Of a DNA stretch of 64,000 nucleotides, positions 55,110 through 64,000 are shown one piece after another; positions within the stretch are counted from its first letter, which is position 1, and every line of letters starts with the position of its first letter. Source of the DNA: Rhyacophila brunnea (taxonomy: Eukaryota > Arthropoda > Insecta > Trichoptera > Rhyacophilidae). Below the pieces are notes generated by a model. It did not search any database. It had not been told where the DNA came from and saw only the letters and a list, made by a program, of their open reading frames with translations. Position numbers and translations under genes: made by a program. The stretch spans positions 992,001-1,056,000 of the forward strand of contig JAGYXB010000797.1 of assembly GCA_022495005.1 (NCBI GenBank). Direction: 5' to 3'.

Positions 55110-55540
55110 CAGGGGTAGTCAACCTTTTTATACCTACCACCCACTTTTGTATCTCTTTTAGTAGTAATTTTTATAACTGCCCACCGGTTCCACAGTAATG
55201 GTGATTTATAGAGTAGGGAAGAATAAAATTTGAAAAGCACAGTTACAGCAAGTTAAAGCATATAATAATAATTACTTACCAAATACTTTATGTCAGACTT
55301 TCGCTGAGTTTGGCAGAATAAATTTTTATAAAATAACTTACTGTAGTTAAATCTATCTTTTTGTTTATACTTTGAAAACGTAGAAGGATGAAGTCTAATG
55401 AAATTACATTTAATTAATTACATTATTAATGAGATCCCTGAGCCTGATGCATAATGAAAAATTTTTTAAAACCCCTGCTGCCCACCGTGAAAGCTGGAAC
55501 GTCCACTAGTGGGCGGTAGGGACCAGGTTGAGTACCCCTG
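55110..55540. mobile_element. Short hAT-type element
   Basis: CAGGGGTAGTCAACCTTTTT at the left and GGTTGAGTACCCCTG at the right, 431 bp apart, with subterminal CCACCCACTTTTG / CCCACTAGTGGACG. The flanking duplication is eroded (TTACAGAG against TATATAGA). No coding capacity. Confidence 0.72.
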
Positions 55541-56115
55541 TATATAGAATATTAATAAGCAGGACAATGAATATTCGGAATGCGTTTGATAAAGATTTGC
55601 TTTATCGCAGCATTGTTCTTATCAATCTGAACGATTGGAATGCAATCCATCTTTTTTTATCTTTATCTTTGACTTAAAATAAAAAATATTTTTCTTTTTA
55701 ATGTTTTCAGATACATATTTATTAATTAATACAGTTGAAATTGTAAATTATTAAAAAAAAAAACTCAAATTGCAAGCTTCGTATTTTTCCGGTAGGTACC
55801 TCTTTAAAAAAGGCTCATTAGAGACTTCACCGGCGAACTGTGCCACGGTGAAATGTTTAACGTACAATTTACATGTAAGACCCCTATTTATGTTGAAAAA
55901 AATATTTTTTCAATATAATATAAACATGGTTTTATTTTGCGAAACTATATTTATTTTCATCTGAACGAATGTAATCCGAGCTTAACGTATACGCAGATAA
56001 TAATGGCTACTGGGTTTTCATTTGTAGTTGAGTGCAACACTTTTGGCAAATGATCGAATATTCAATATTCCCAAACTTTTACGAATTTTCAACAATTTCG
56101 TTTACAATTATCATC
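55541..56115. other. Noncoding stretch
   Basis: Nothing identified except CGGCGAACTGTGCCACGGTG at 55832, related to the repeat at 46546. AT-rich. Confidence 0.5.
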
Positions 56116-56620
56116 ACTATTATCATCCATCATGTCCATCCACTGCTGGATGGAGGCCTACCCTAACTCCCTCCACTATTCTCGATCAATAGTAGTTATT
56201 CACTGCAACGTATATCCACCGATCTTTTTGAGTTCGTCTATCATGCGGGTTTTATGGCATTTAGTGCCCTTCGGTACGACTATATGGCGGCATTGTCCAG
56301 CCCATTGCAATTTCATCTGCTTTGCGATCACAAGTCTGCTTCCTAGTCCATTCGTTTATTTTGTGATCTTCCCCGTTATGCCCAACATACACATTTCCAT
56401 GCCACGAAGTCTTAATCGTAATTTTTAGATTTCTCTTAAATTAAGAGCTGGTAGCATACATTGGTTGAACACTTTACGGTTAAGACACAATGGAGGGTCA
56501 TTTTTGAAGATACTATTTATATTCAGACAAATCTCAATATGTATGATGATATTGGCGGAGAACCAAACTGGCATGGATTGAATAATATATCTATTAATGA
56601 TGACAGTGCCACCTGTCAAT
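56116..56620 (-). pseudogene. RTE-like LINE 3' fragment, decayed
   Basis: Minus strand: NSIFKNDPPLCLNRKVFNQC near 56550-56470, then frameshifted relatives of the RTE C-terminus (ATGCCACGAAG...GTTGGGCATAACGGGG) to ATCCATCCAGCAGTGGATGG and a (GAT)n tail. More diverged than the copies at 18020 and 52815. Confidence 0.75.
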
Positions 56621-56624
56621 ATTT

Positions 56625-57180
56625 TTAGATGTAGCTCAGTTCTATATCAGCGGCAAAAACTCCATACTAGGCGTTTATTTAATGCCTACCTTCTTAAGAA
56701 AAATATTTTTTTATTACATATCGACGTATTTATTATAATCACTTTATTATTTTATATTCTATAAAAATAATTGAATTTTGCAACAACATCTGTCGTTTAT
56801 GTGGGAATGCATTATAAATACATACAGATTACAGAAAAATCTGCCAAAGGTTTAAAAAAATATGCAACAGCGCGCTACCTGTTTTTAAAATATTTACCTA
56901 TCGGATTATTCGTCGAGGAATGCTGATGTTTTTTTACGAACTTTACGTCACGTGACCTTAGTCTATCTACCGCATTGTATGCAATATGGTAGGCTCTGAT
57001 CGCGAAGCCTAAAACCTTTTCGCATAATATTATTGTCTATGACGGCAGCTTTGTCCAAAATAATTAACAATTAGAGAATTAAAAAAATATATTTCCTAAG
57101 GCATTTAATCATATATATAAATAAACATAGATTGTTTTAAAAATTAAAATAAATTTTATCTAATGATCTAATGACCAACA
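56625..57180. other. AT-rich noncoding stretch
   Basis: No gene or repeat end identified. Confidence 0.5.
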
Positions 57181-58470
57181 TTATGTGTAATGTGTATTCT
57201 TAATACAATGAAAATAAATAAGTAATAATGAGAAAAGTGTGCACAATTTTGTAGTATCGCCCAAAGTACTATTTTTTCCGACCATGTCCGATCCTAATAG
57301 GATCATATTATGGGCCTCCACAGAGTAGAGGTTTGTATTAACAGATTTTGTTTTTTTTTACGAGAAATGGATGCCAGCCACTTTCTCAACCTATTAGGTC
57401 CATACCCTGACTCACACACAAATTGAAAAACAATATGTGTGCTTGCCAGACCCAGGATTCAGACCTGGGACCCACGGCGTGATAGTCCAACGCTTAAGCC
57501 GCGCGGCCACCGTGGGTGTAGTAAAATACTATACCAAAACTATTATGGTTTGGTTTCTGTACACATACTATTGATGCATTTTTTAAATTCATTAAGTCCT
57601 GCATAAACCAAACTATAATAAAAATTCTAATGGATTCAAGCTCTGTACCATTCCATTTAAGTCGTTTTTTGCGATCCGGGTTTCACCTTTCGGCAACTTC
57701 AGGCGTTGTGTACACTCACCAAAGGCAAATACACACTGACAATGAACACCCTTAACTCTACCTTATATAGTAAATCAATACAATAAAGTAGGTAAAAACT
57801 CCGTTACCTTCCTATTTAGTCAGAGGTTACAACAAAAAATACAATAAACAAATTATAAATAGCTAAAGTGTCAGTAAAAAACCTAATTAGTAAAAACCCT
57901 ATCTTATTAATAACAATACACTGGACAGCATATTATGATAATAAATCGTCAAACCTAATAATAGGTCAAAATTCTTTATAACAATAAAAATACTACACTC
58001 AAGAGGTGTAAATCGTCAATTCTAAGAAAAATAATTATTGGAGTTAACTAATGAGATATTAGTCTTTAATAATACTCTTACAAGGTACCTACTTTTATAA
58101 CATTATTTTTTAACAAAAACAAAATTATACATATAAACTCGCTTAATATAATATAATATATAACTCACCTAATATAATATATATATTATACAACAATACA
58201 TACCTAAATCCTCATCCATAGACTCTCATACAAATATATATAGATGTTGTGTCAATACAATTGACCAAAACTATAATAGATAAAAAATATTATTCTATTT
58301 ACAAAATATTCAAAATTACTTAAGGCAGTGTTTAATTGATTTTTAAAAACTAACCAACACCATCTGTAAATAATAATTGTAGTATTAGTTCAATAAAAAC
58401 AAATATGTATGATTGACAAAGTTTAGTGTGCACTATTTATGGCAGATCTTCAAAACCTGCCTCCACTCTT
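57180..58470 (-). repeat. Dispersed repeat family D, interrupted copies
   Basis: 57190-57570 has the GTATTCTTAATACAATGAAAA start and the CCAAAACTATTATGGTTTGG region, split by a family A SINE. 58320-58470 has GGCAGTGTTTAAT, AACTAACCAACACCATCTG and GGCAGATCTTCAAAACCTGCC. 57570-58320 between them is AT-rich with no gene. Confidence 0.55.
57275..57518 (-). repeat. tRNA-derived SINE, family A
   Basis: Complete element with minus-strand head (A-box TGGCCGCGCGGCTTAAGCG, B-box near GGTCTGAATCC) inserted in a family D repeat. Flanks AAAGTACTAT and AAAATACTAT are probably a target duplication with one change. Confidence 0.87.
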
Positions 58471-58950
58471 CGCCATTGATATCTATTAAATATAGGTATA
58501 ATATGAGGCACCATGGCTAAACAACCTTTTATCCTTCTCATCTATAGTACCCACCCTTTTTATATTAATGCAGATGGAGAGGGAACAAAATGGCCTATTT
58601 TTTGTATCGTACTGTGGGAAAAATGATCACCAAATATATTTATATGCGTATAATGAAGAAGCGCTCACTAAAAAAAATTCTCATATGTTAAGCCGACATT
58701 CCACAAATTGTGTGTAATTCAACACTTCTGGCTTAGTGGTAAACAAACTGAAACACATAAAATCATGCACGTGTCCTGGCAAACATAACGAAATCCAACT
58801 TTTTATTAAACAGTTGTGACCCTTTTTAAATTAAGCAATTCCCGCATTTCGTTTTAGCTAATACGGGTATCAGGAAACTTTGTATATTACAATGGCTACA
58901 CGTTATCATAAGCGGCAATACACGTTGGAATTCGACTTGATACAAATATG
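58471..58950. other. Noncoding stretch
   Basis: No gene identified. AT-rich with scattered unique sequence. Confidence 0.5.
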
Positions 58951-58958
58951 GTCATAAA

Positions 58959-59522
58959 TAGAGTTGGGTATTTTCCGAGAAAATCTCAATCTTGAGATTC
59001 GGGATTTCCCGAAATGATGAAATTTTGAATTCTCCAGATTCTGAATTTCCAGAAAAGAATTCTCGGGAATTCTCGAGGTATCGGGGCATTTAAAAAAAAA
59101 TGTAAAAATTCTGAAATCACTGTAAAAACAGACAAATTCCAAAAAAATATGATTTTTTTTATTTATTAAGAAGACAGACAAAATACTAGTAGGAAATCAA
59201 AAATAATTTTAAACATTACTTATTAAAATGATATTTCAAAAAACACAGACTGTCAATTGCTGCGTCTGACAATCGCGTACGCTTTTGTCGCGGTGTTAGC
59301 ACTAAATTTGTTAATTGTGCTAAATTCCCCGATCATTCTTTGAAGGTTTTGTGTTTTCTGTCCACTTTTTTCATGTAGAAAATCGTTTTTTCAATTAATA
59401 TTAAATTTGATAATAAAGAAATCCCGAACCCAGAGAAAAGATTCAATTCTCGAGATTTGGGATGGAAAATCTCGAAAATTTCTCGAGAATTCCCGTCGGG
59501 GAATTCCCGAAACTCAACTCTA
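58959..59522. mobile_element. hAT-type MITE with perfect 8-bp TSD
   Basis: TAGAGTTGGG at the left and CTCAACTCTA at the right, flanked by GTCATAAA (58951-58958, 59523-59530), fitting nTnnnnAn. Subterminal sequence is rich in ATTCTCGAGA and TTCCCGAAAT motifs, resembling the CCCGGGAT-rich element at 44254. 564 bp, no transposase. Confidence 0.87.
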
Positions 59523-59639
59523 GTCATAAACCATAACCACCCGCAATGTTGCAAAGCGTCTCTCGCGCACACAGACAGTAATACTACTCGACCTTTTATC
59601 AAAAAGGATAAACGTCATTGTAAATCTGACAAAGATGCA

Positions 59640-59996
59640 GTGTTTTGTAATGGAATAAATGTTAGCTACATTCATTCAGAGATGCAACAAGTGGGGGTGT
59701 ACCGTGGTTGGACCGGTCGTGAGCGATTGTCATCCTTATTCCCCACCTACCCCGAATCCAGTATTATTGCCACAAGACCAAGTCACTGGTAGTTACGGGC
59801 CACTCGACCGTAAGTTCGAAGAACGGGAGTCACTTCAAGACAGCCGTCGCGCGTGGTCAGCTCGAGAGACATTAAGAAAACGGTCGTGTTGCGGGCCTGT
59901 TAAAAACCTAGCCGTCGTTAACTACCGAGTGATTCAAAAGTTAGTTCAAGACACTGGTGTGTGTTGGTCTGTTATCGCTAAACCTATTGATTAATT
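59640..59996 (+). other. G+C/CpG-richer open region, possible 5' exon
   Basis: An open frame of 111 codons (59659-59994) in a patch much richer in CpG than its surroundings. It begins MLATFIQRCNKWGCTVVG and has EERESLQDSRRAWSARE later; no motif recognised, and an overlapping frame is open too. It lies about 550 bp upstream of a spliced-looking exon on the same strand, so it could be the 5' exon or promoter region of that gene. No start or splice signal decides it. Confidence 0.3.
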
Positions 59997-60164
59997 CAAT
60001 CCACAGACATACCTATCCTCATCAATCATGCAACTCATCATCATTCATCCACTCCATAGTATATCATCTAATGCGTACTTATGTACGCGTGTTAGAAGTT
60101 ATACTTCTTTGGCATAACACAATAACAAAACTTGTGATAACCTAGATTCTTCGACTAGCTCTTA

Positions 60165-60230
60165 ATTATCTTGTTAAATTACATACTCAAGAAAAAGAGC
60201 CGCTTATTGCAACGCCGTTGGTTTATTTCT
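60165..60230 (+). repeat. Solitary relative of the 117-bp satellite
   Basis: TTAAATTACATACTCAAGAA followed by AAAGAGCCGC and CGCCGTTGGTTT matches the first satellite unit at 5583-5635 (TTAAATTACACACTCAAGAA, CCGCTGGTTT), 54 kb away. Confidence 0.65.
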
Positions 60231-60549
60231 ATACACTTTAACTTATATTACTAAATTATAAAATTATTTATCGTTGTTTTTATTTTTAAAGTAATAAATG
60301 TCACTATGATGTTTAAGAGTTTGTTACGTAAGGAATTGCAAATGGCCGACAATAATAATAATTCTACTATCAAACTTGGATTTGTATACAGCTGACTGAT
60401 TTGCAGCTAACTTCATACTGTCGCGTAATTTCGTAACTTCTCAATTTCATTTTCTACCAAACGCCCCAAAAGAAGTATAAATTCAAAAATACAATTTAAG
60501 ATTTGATTTTGTATGGTTTCTTATCATCAATGTGTAACGTAACCCACAG

Positions 60550-60738
60550 TTTTTCCCACGAAACTGAAACTCATAGGGAGAGGCCATTTGTCGAAAGTTT
60601 CAGGAAACCTATTTCAGGTAAACAAGCCATCAATATGAAAGCCAAAGAGCCAAGGTTCTACGAACTTGCGAGCTTTTTCGATGCCACCGGAAAAACTCTA
60701 CTAGTTTATTATGATCATTATAGTTTTGTGAACATAAG
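60550..60738 (+). CDS. Internal coding exon of an unidentified host gene
   Basis: A 189-bp segment lies between a good acceptor (TAACGTAACCCACAG|T) and a strong donor (ATAAG|GTGAGT). Length divides by three and both junctions fall at the same codon phase, so the exon is symmetrical. The open frame reads SFSHETETHRERPFVESFRK, then KQAINMKAKEPRFYELASFF and TGKTLLVYYDHYSFVNI, with ordinary protein composition and higher G+C than the flanks. No family recognised. A retroelement origin is unlikely because no motif of those families appears. The neighbouring exons are not seen within this window, except possibly the region at 59640-59996. Confidence 0.55.
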
Positions 60739-60739
60739 G

Positions 60740-61430
60740 TGAGTAATAAATCACTAAACAAACAACAAAATGTATCCCTTGTCACTTGTGTTCTTGTGTT
60801 CTTCCATTAACATGTTCAATTCCCCCGTTCAGGCACTCAACCACTGCTTTAAACGATAAAAATAATTTATAATATTTAAAAATGTCACATTCTTTTTATT
60901 GCACATACATAATTTAAGGCGCCTAATTTAAAAAAGCGATAAGTCCGCATTTGGTTAAAATAGAGAAAAAATACGCACGTATTCTTTGTATAATTTGCAC
61001 AATATGTATTGATCTATAAATTCCATAACGCGACATAACCCTACGAAAAAAAATATTTAAAGTCTCGATTTATTACAAAAAGCGCCAAGTCCGTTTTTCA
61101 TAAAAAGTGAAGTACAAGTAGCGCTAAGTCCAATTTTATTTTTCCTATATTTATTACATTTCAGAGTTTATCGGCTGAAACAAATTGCCATTTGGTTCTA
61201 ATTTTGACATAGAATACAACGGAAAAAATAATCTGACGTTAAAACAAATAACTGAAGCTAGACACATTAAAACGTTGTTTCCCGAAAATATTGAATTGTG
61301 GACTTGTCACTTTTTGTAATTAGACGCCTCATTTGAAAACACTGAGAAAATATAACCAATAGAAAAAGTCAGAGAGGATTGTCAGAACCATTAAATAAAA
61401 TTCGTCGCAATTAGATAAAATACCTATAGC
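60740..61430. other. Intronic or intergenic AT-rich stretch
   Basis: Contains AAAAGCGATAAGTCCGCATTT, AAAAGCGCCAAGTCCGTTTTT and GTAGCGCTAAGTCCAATTTT at about 60933, 61078 and 61117, a loosely repeated motif. No gene. Confidence 0.45.
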
Positions 61431-61435
61431 ATTAT

Positions 61436-61600
61436 GGTGAGTTCACGTGGGCGTAATACCCGAGAGACTCAGGTTCAAATCCTGCTGGGTGTCTTATTTA
61501 TTTCAAAAAGATGTTTTCTATTGGTTATATGAGCAGGTACATGAGTATCAAAGTGGGTCGAAAATGTGTGAGCCTGTAGATAATATAAAAAAACATTCAC
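61436..61600 (+). repeat. SINE family C, plus-strand copy
   Basis: tRNA-like B-box GGTTCAAATCC at about 61470 followed by TTTTCTATTGGTTATATGAGC, as in the element at 62995-63216. The A-box is poor and the 3' half is lost. Confidence 0.6.
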
Positions 61601-61794
61601 TAACTAGTGCGGTTCATGATGTAGCGTGATACGCGTGAGGTGACCTTATCATTGTTATGGTCATTTCGGCAGATTTTGCTAATTGACAATGTTCGTTTAA
61701 AGCAGGGGTGATGAACCTGCGGCCTTTTGACAGAATCAAAATTTCACAAAATAAATCCTTTTATGTGTATATAACATTTTATTTATTTTCTTCT

Positions 61795-62225
61795 TATTGT
61801 GCCATCCCCTAGCGGAGGTCGGCAACCATCAAGACGATCTTAGATTTGTCGTCTGCTACCCGGAACAGTTCAGTGAAGCTGCACTCGTACCAATCACGGA
61901 GGTTCTTAAGCCACGAAATGCGGTGTCATCCTTTTCTACGCTTACCATTGATCTTTCCATGAATGACAAGTTGGGGAATACTGTACTTTTGTCCTCCTAT
62001 AATGTGGCCGAGGTACTGTAGTTTCCTGGTTTTGATATTACGCAGAACTTCTCGGTCCTTCTCCATTCGATTGAGAACTTCAACATTTGTCACCCGGTTA
62101 GTACAAGGAATTTTGAGGATGCGTCTTTACAGCCACATCCCGAAAGCTTCAAGTCTCCGTGGCATCTCTTGGTTTAGCGTCCATACCATAGAAAAGAATT
62201 GAGAGAACATAACAACGTACCATAC
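61795..62225 (-). pseudogene. LINE C-terminal fragment
   Basis: Minus strand: NLGLPRMVRCYVLSILFYGM, RDVAVKTHPQN, NRVTNVEVLNRMEKDREVLR, IKTRKLQYLGHIIGG, INGKRRKG and STELFRVADDK pieces in shifting frames, ending at a GGGATGGCAC 3' end like that at 50637-50650. Same family as 49820-50675. Confidence 0.83.
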
Positions 62226-62730
62226 GCGGTAGACCTAGGTTATGGTCTCGATTACTAAGGAGGCTTCTCATTTTGAGAAAGGCACTCCTTGCGATCTCAA
62301 TTATTCTAGTTTTATTTAGTTTATAAAGTATAAAAAATGTTAGATTATTTTAATATCATTTTAATGCGTTTTTACATATAAATTTATAATATAATAAAAT
62401 CCCGTGGAGTATCAAAGAATTGATTGCGCAAGCATCATGATAAAGAGCGTACTTTACCTGTGATACTCCCCGCTGTTGTTTTTTTTTTACATAAGTCGAA
62501 TATGTATAACTATTTAGTAAATCCGCCAGGTTAAATATTATTTATGCAGAAGATCGACATCGCAACAGCATGATTTGGCAGTGTGTGCTTACCCCTCATC
62601 TGTATCAGAAAATGAACAGTTACAGAAATCATGTACACTCATCCCTTGATTTAGGCCAGTGGTCTACTACTCAATAAGGATGTGAGCTACTTTCAGAAAT
62701 TGAAATTGTCTGGTGAGCTACTTATACATT
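62226..62730. other. Noncoding stretch with a possible hAT end
   Basis: CAGTGGTCTACTACTCAATA at 62657 resembles a hAT terminus; the following GAGCTACTT repeats are interrupted by the SINE at 62731. No gene. Confidence 0.45.
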
Positions 62731-62968
62731 CTTTCGACCATGTCCGATCCTAATAGGATCACATAGGCCTCTACAAAGTAGAGGTTTGTATTGACAGATT
62801 TTGTTTTTTACGAGAAATGGATGTCAGCCACTTGCTCAACCTATAAGGTCTATACCCTGACGCCCACAAATTAAAAAACAATATGTGTACTTGCCAGACC
62901 CAGGATTCGAACCTGGGATCTATGACGTTATAGTCCAACGCTTAAGCCGCGCGGCCACCGTGGGCGTT
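62731..62968 (-). repeat. tRNA-derived SINE, family A
   Basis: Complete element with minus-strand head (A-box TGGCCGCGCGGCTTAAGCG, B-box GGTTCGAATCC) and body. The flanks ACTTATACATT (62720-62730) and ACTTATACAT (62971-62980) are a clear target-site duplication. Confidence 0.9.
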
Positions 62969-62994
62969 AAACTTATACATATTCATAATTAACT

Positions 62995-63216
62995 ATTTCT
63001 TTTATTCAACGAATAATTCACAAGATTTAAGAATATATCATTCTGATTATTGAACATATATAATTTTGAAAAACACTTTCTTATAGAATATATCATTATA
63101 ACCAATAGAAAAAATCTTTTTTGAAAAAAGTAAGCCAACCCGATGGGGAATCGAACCCTGTATCTCCCAGGTTTACGCCCTGATCCGTGCATTACCACTA
63201 TGCTACGAGGTGACAT
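62995..63216 (-). repeat. tRNA-derived SINE, family C
   Basis: Minus-strand head with A-box GCATAGTGGTAATGCACGG and B-box GGTTCGATTCC, body with TTTTTTCTATTGGTTATAAT and a tail TTATTCGTTGAATAAAAGAAA. The tRNA part lacks good pairing over the full cloverleaf, so it is a SINE head. Relatives: the inverted pair in the LRR introns and 61436. Confidence 0.8.
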
Positions 63217-64000
63217 ACTATTGCTACAAATTTTAGCTATTGGTCAATTTTAATACCTACTCATCAGTGCTCTTCCAAATCAAGCTACTTTGGCAATCGA
63301 TTTTTGTTTCTTATAATAATCTATTCGAACCTTTAGGGCAGGGGTTCACAAACTTTTTCGTCAAAGGGAAAATTTTAAAATCAAAAATATTTTGCTGGCC
63401 GCTCTTTCTTTTGTAAATATTTTCTTTTTAAAAAATAAGGCAAAAAAATAAAAAAATATTTGGTACAAGTCGGTTATGGGAAAGCCAGACGGAAACCGCG
63501 CTAATTGTCATAGCCGGTTTTGGCAAAAACCATGAATTCAAGAATAAAAATATGTAGTGGCCGAATAATAACTATCAAATTCATCTATTGTTTATAAAAA
63601 TATCAAGTTACTTTGCAGCGATACATTCCCACTGAATGTATTTTCTAGTAAACAACATACAGATCGTCAGCGAAATTAGAGACGGTGTAGTATTACATAT
63701 AACAATACTTAATTAGTATTACGGCATATTGAGCTGAGTAAACGTTTCCCATAGTATTTGCTTACAACTATAATAACATAATATCATAGCGCATTATAAC
63801 ATTACTATATTAGTTGAATAATCAGTTTTCTCGTAGTGTCATATTTTATAACAAATAATATTTCATTTCACTATTCGATTTAAAACGCTGATGCTTATAC
63901 TTAGTCTAATGTAATTGTATACCTATTATATTTTATATTGTGTAAATTTTGTGTTGACGTGTTACTTTGGTATTGTATAAATAAGGGAAAACAATTCAAA
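63217..64000. other. AT-rich noncoding end of window
   Basis: CAGGGGTTCACAAACTTTTTCG at 63341 is a typical hAT left end; its partner may lie beyond the window. No gene seen. Confidence 0.5.

Overview
The window is insect-like nuclear DNA. It is about two-thirds A+T, has no operons, carries interstitial TTAGG arrays (the usual insect telomere motif), and is packed with insect-type transposable elements: R1-clade, RTE-like and jockey/CR1-like LINEs, hAT elements, a Helitron, a FLYWCH-type MULE, MITEs and three tRNA-derived SINE families. The FLYWCH/MULE and ZBED-like hAT remnants would suit a hemipteran, but Lepidoptera are not excluded and I make no firm assignment.

Layout. 1-12 kb: mostly noncoding, with a SINE (1.6 kb), a broken MULE transposase (3.5-4.9 kb), a ten-unit 117-bp satellite followed directly by a 15-bp minisatellite (5.6-7.0 kb), a small ORF behind a TATA/Inr core promoter (7.9 kb) and a MITE (9.1 kb). 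10.8-26.5 kb and 31.2-41.7 kb: two copies, A and B, of a direct segmental duplication. Each carries one minus-strand gene for a secreted leucine-rich-repeat (LRR) protein. Different elements entered each copy after duplication, so each copy shows the empty site of insertions in the other: the Helitron in B; a SINE, a long-TIR element and a 6.6-kb hAT insertion in A. That hAT insertion holds a TTAGG array containing a 4.5-kb R1-clade retrotransposon with an intact 992-residue ORF2, like the TRAS/SART telomeric elements of moths. 26.5-31.2 kb: a hAT element with a transposase remnant, and LINE/SINE debris. 42-64 kb: nested transposons, including a SINE interrupted by an 88-nt 5S rRNA-derived insert flanked by a 14-bp duplication, plus one candidate host exon at 60.5 kb.

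The most notable signal is the LRR pair. Their intron differs by about 1% between copies, yet 17-21% of encoded residues differ, mostly in the short variable positions around the LxL strand of each repeat, the presumed ligand-facing concave surface. Both copies also keep the same in-frame UAA in mid-gene, at a position that preserves the LRR spacing, with open reading frame on both sides. This looks like rapid diversification of a recognition protein, with either stop-codon readthrough, two alternative products, or mosaic pseudogenes fed by gene conversion. All identifications come from reading the sequence; no database search was run.
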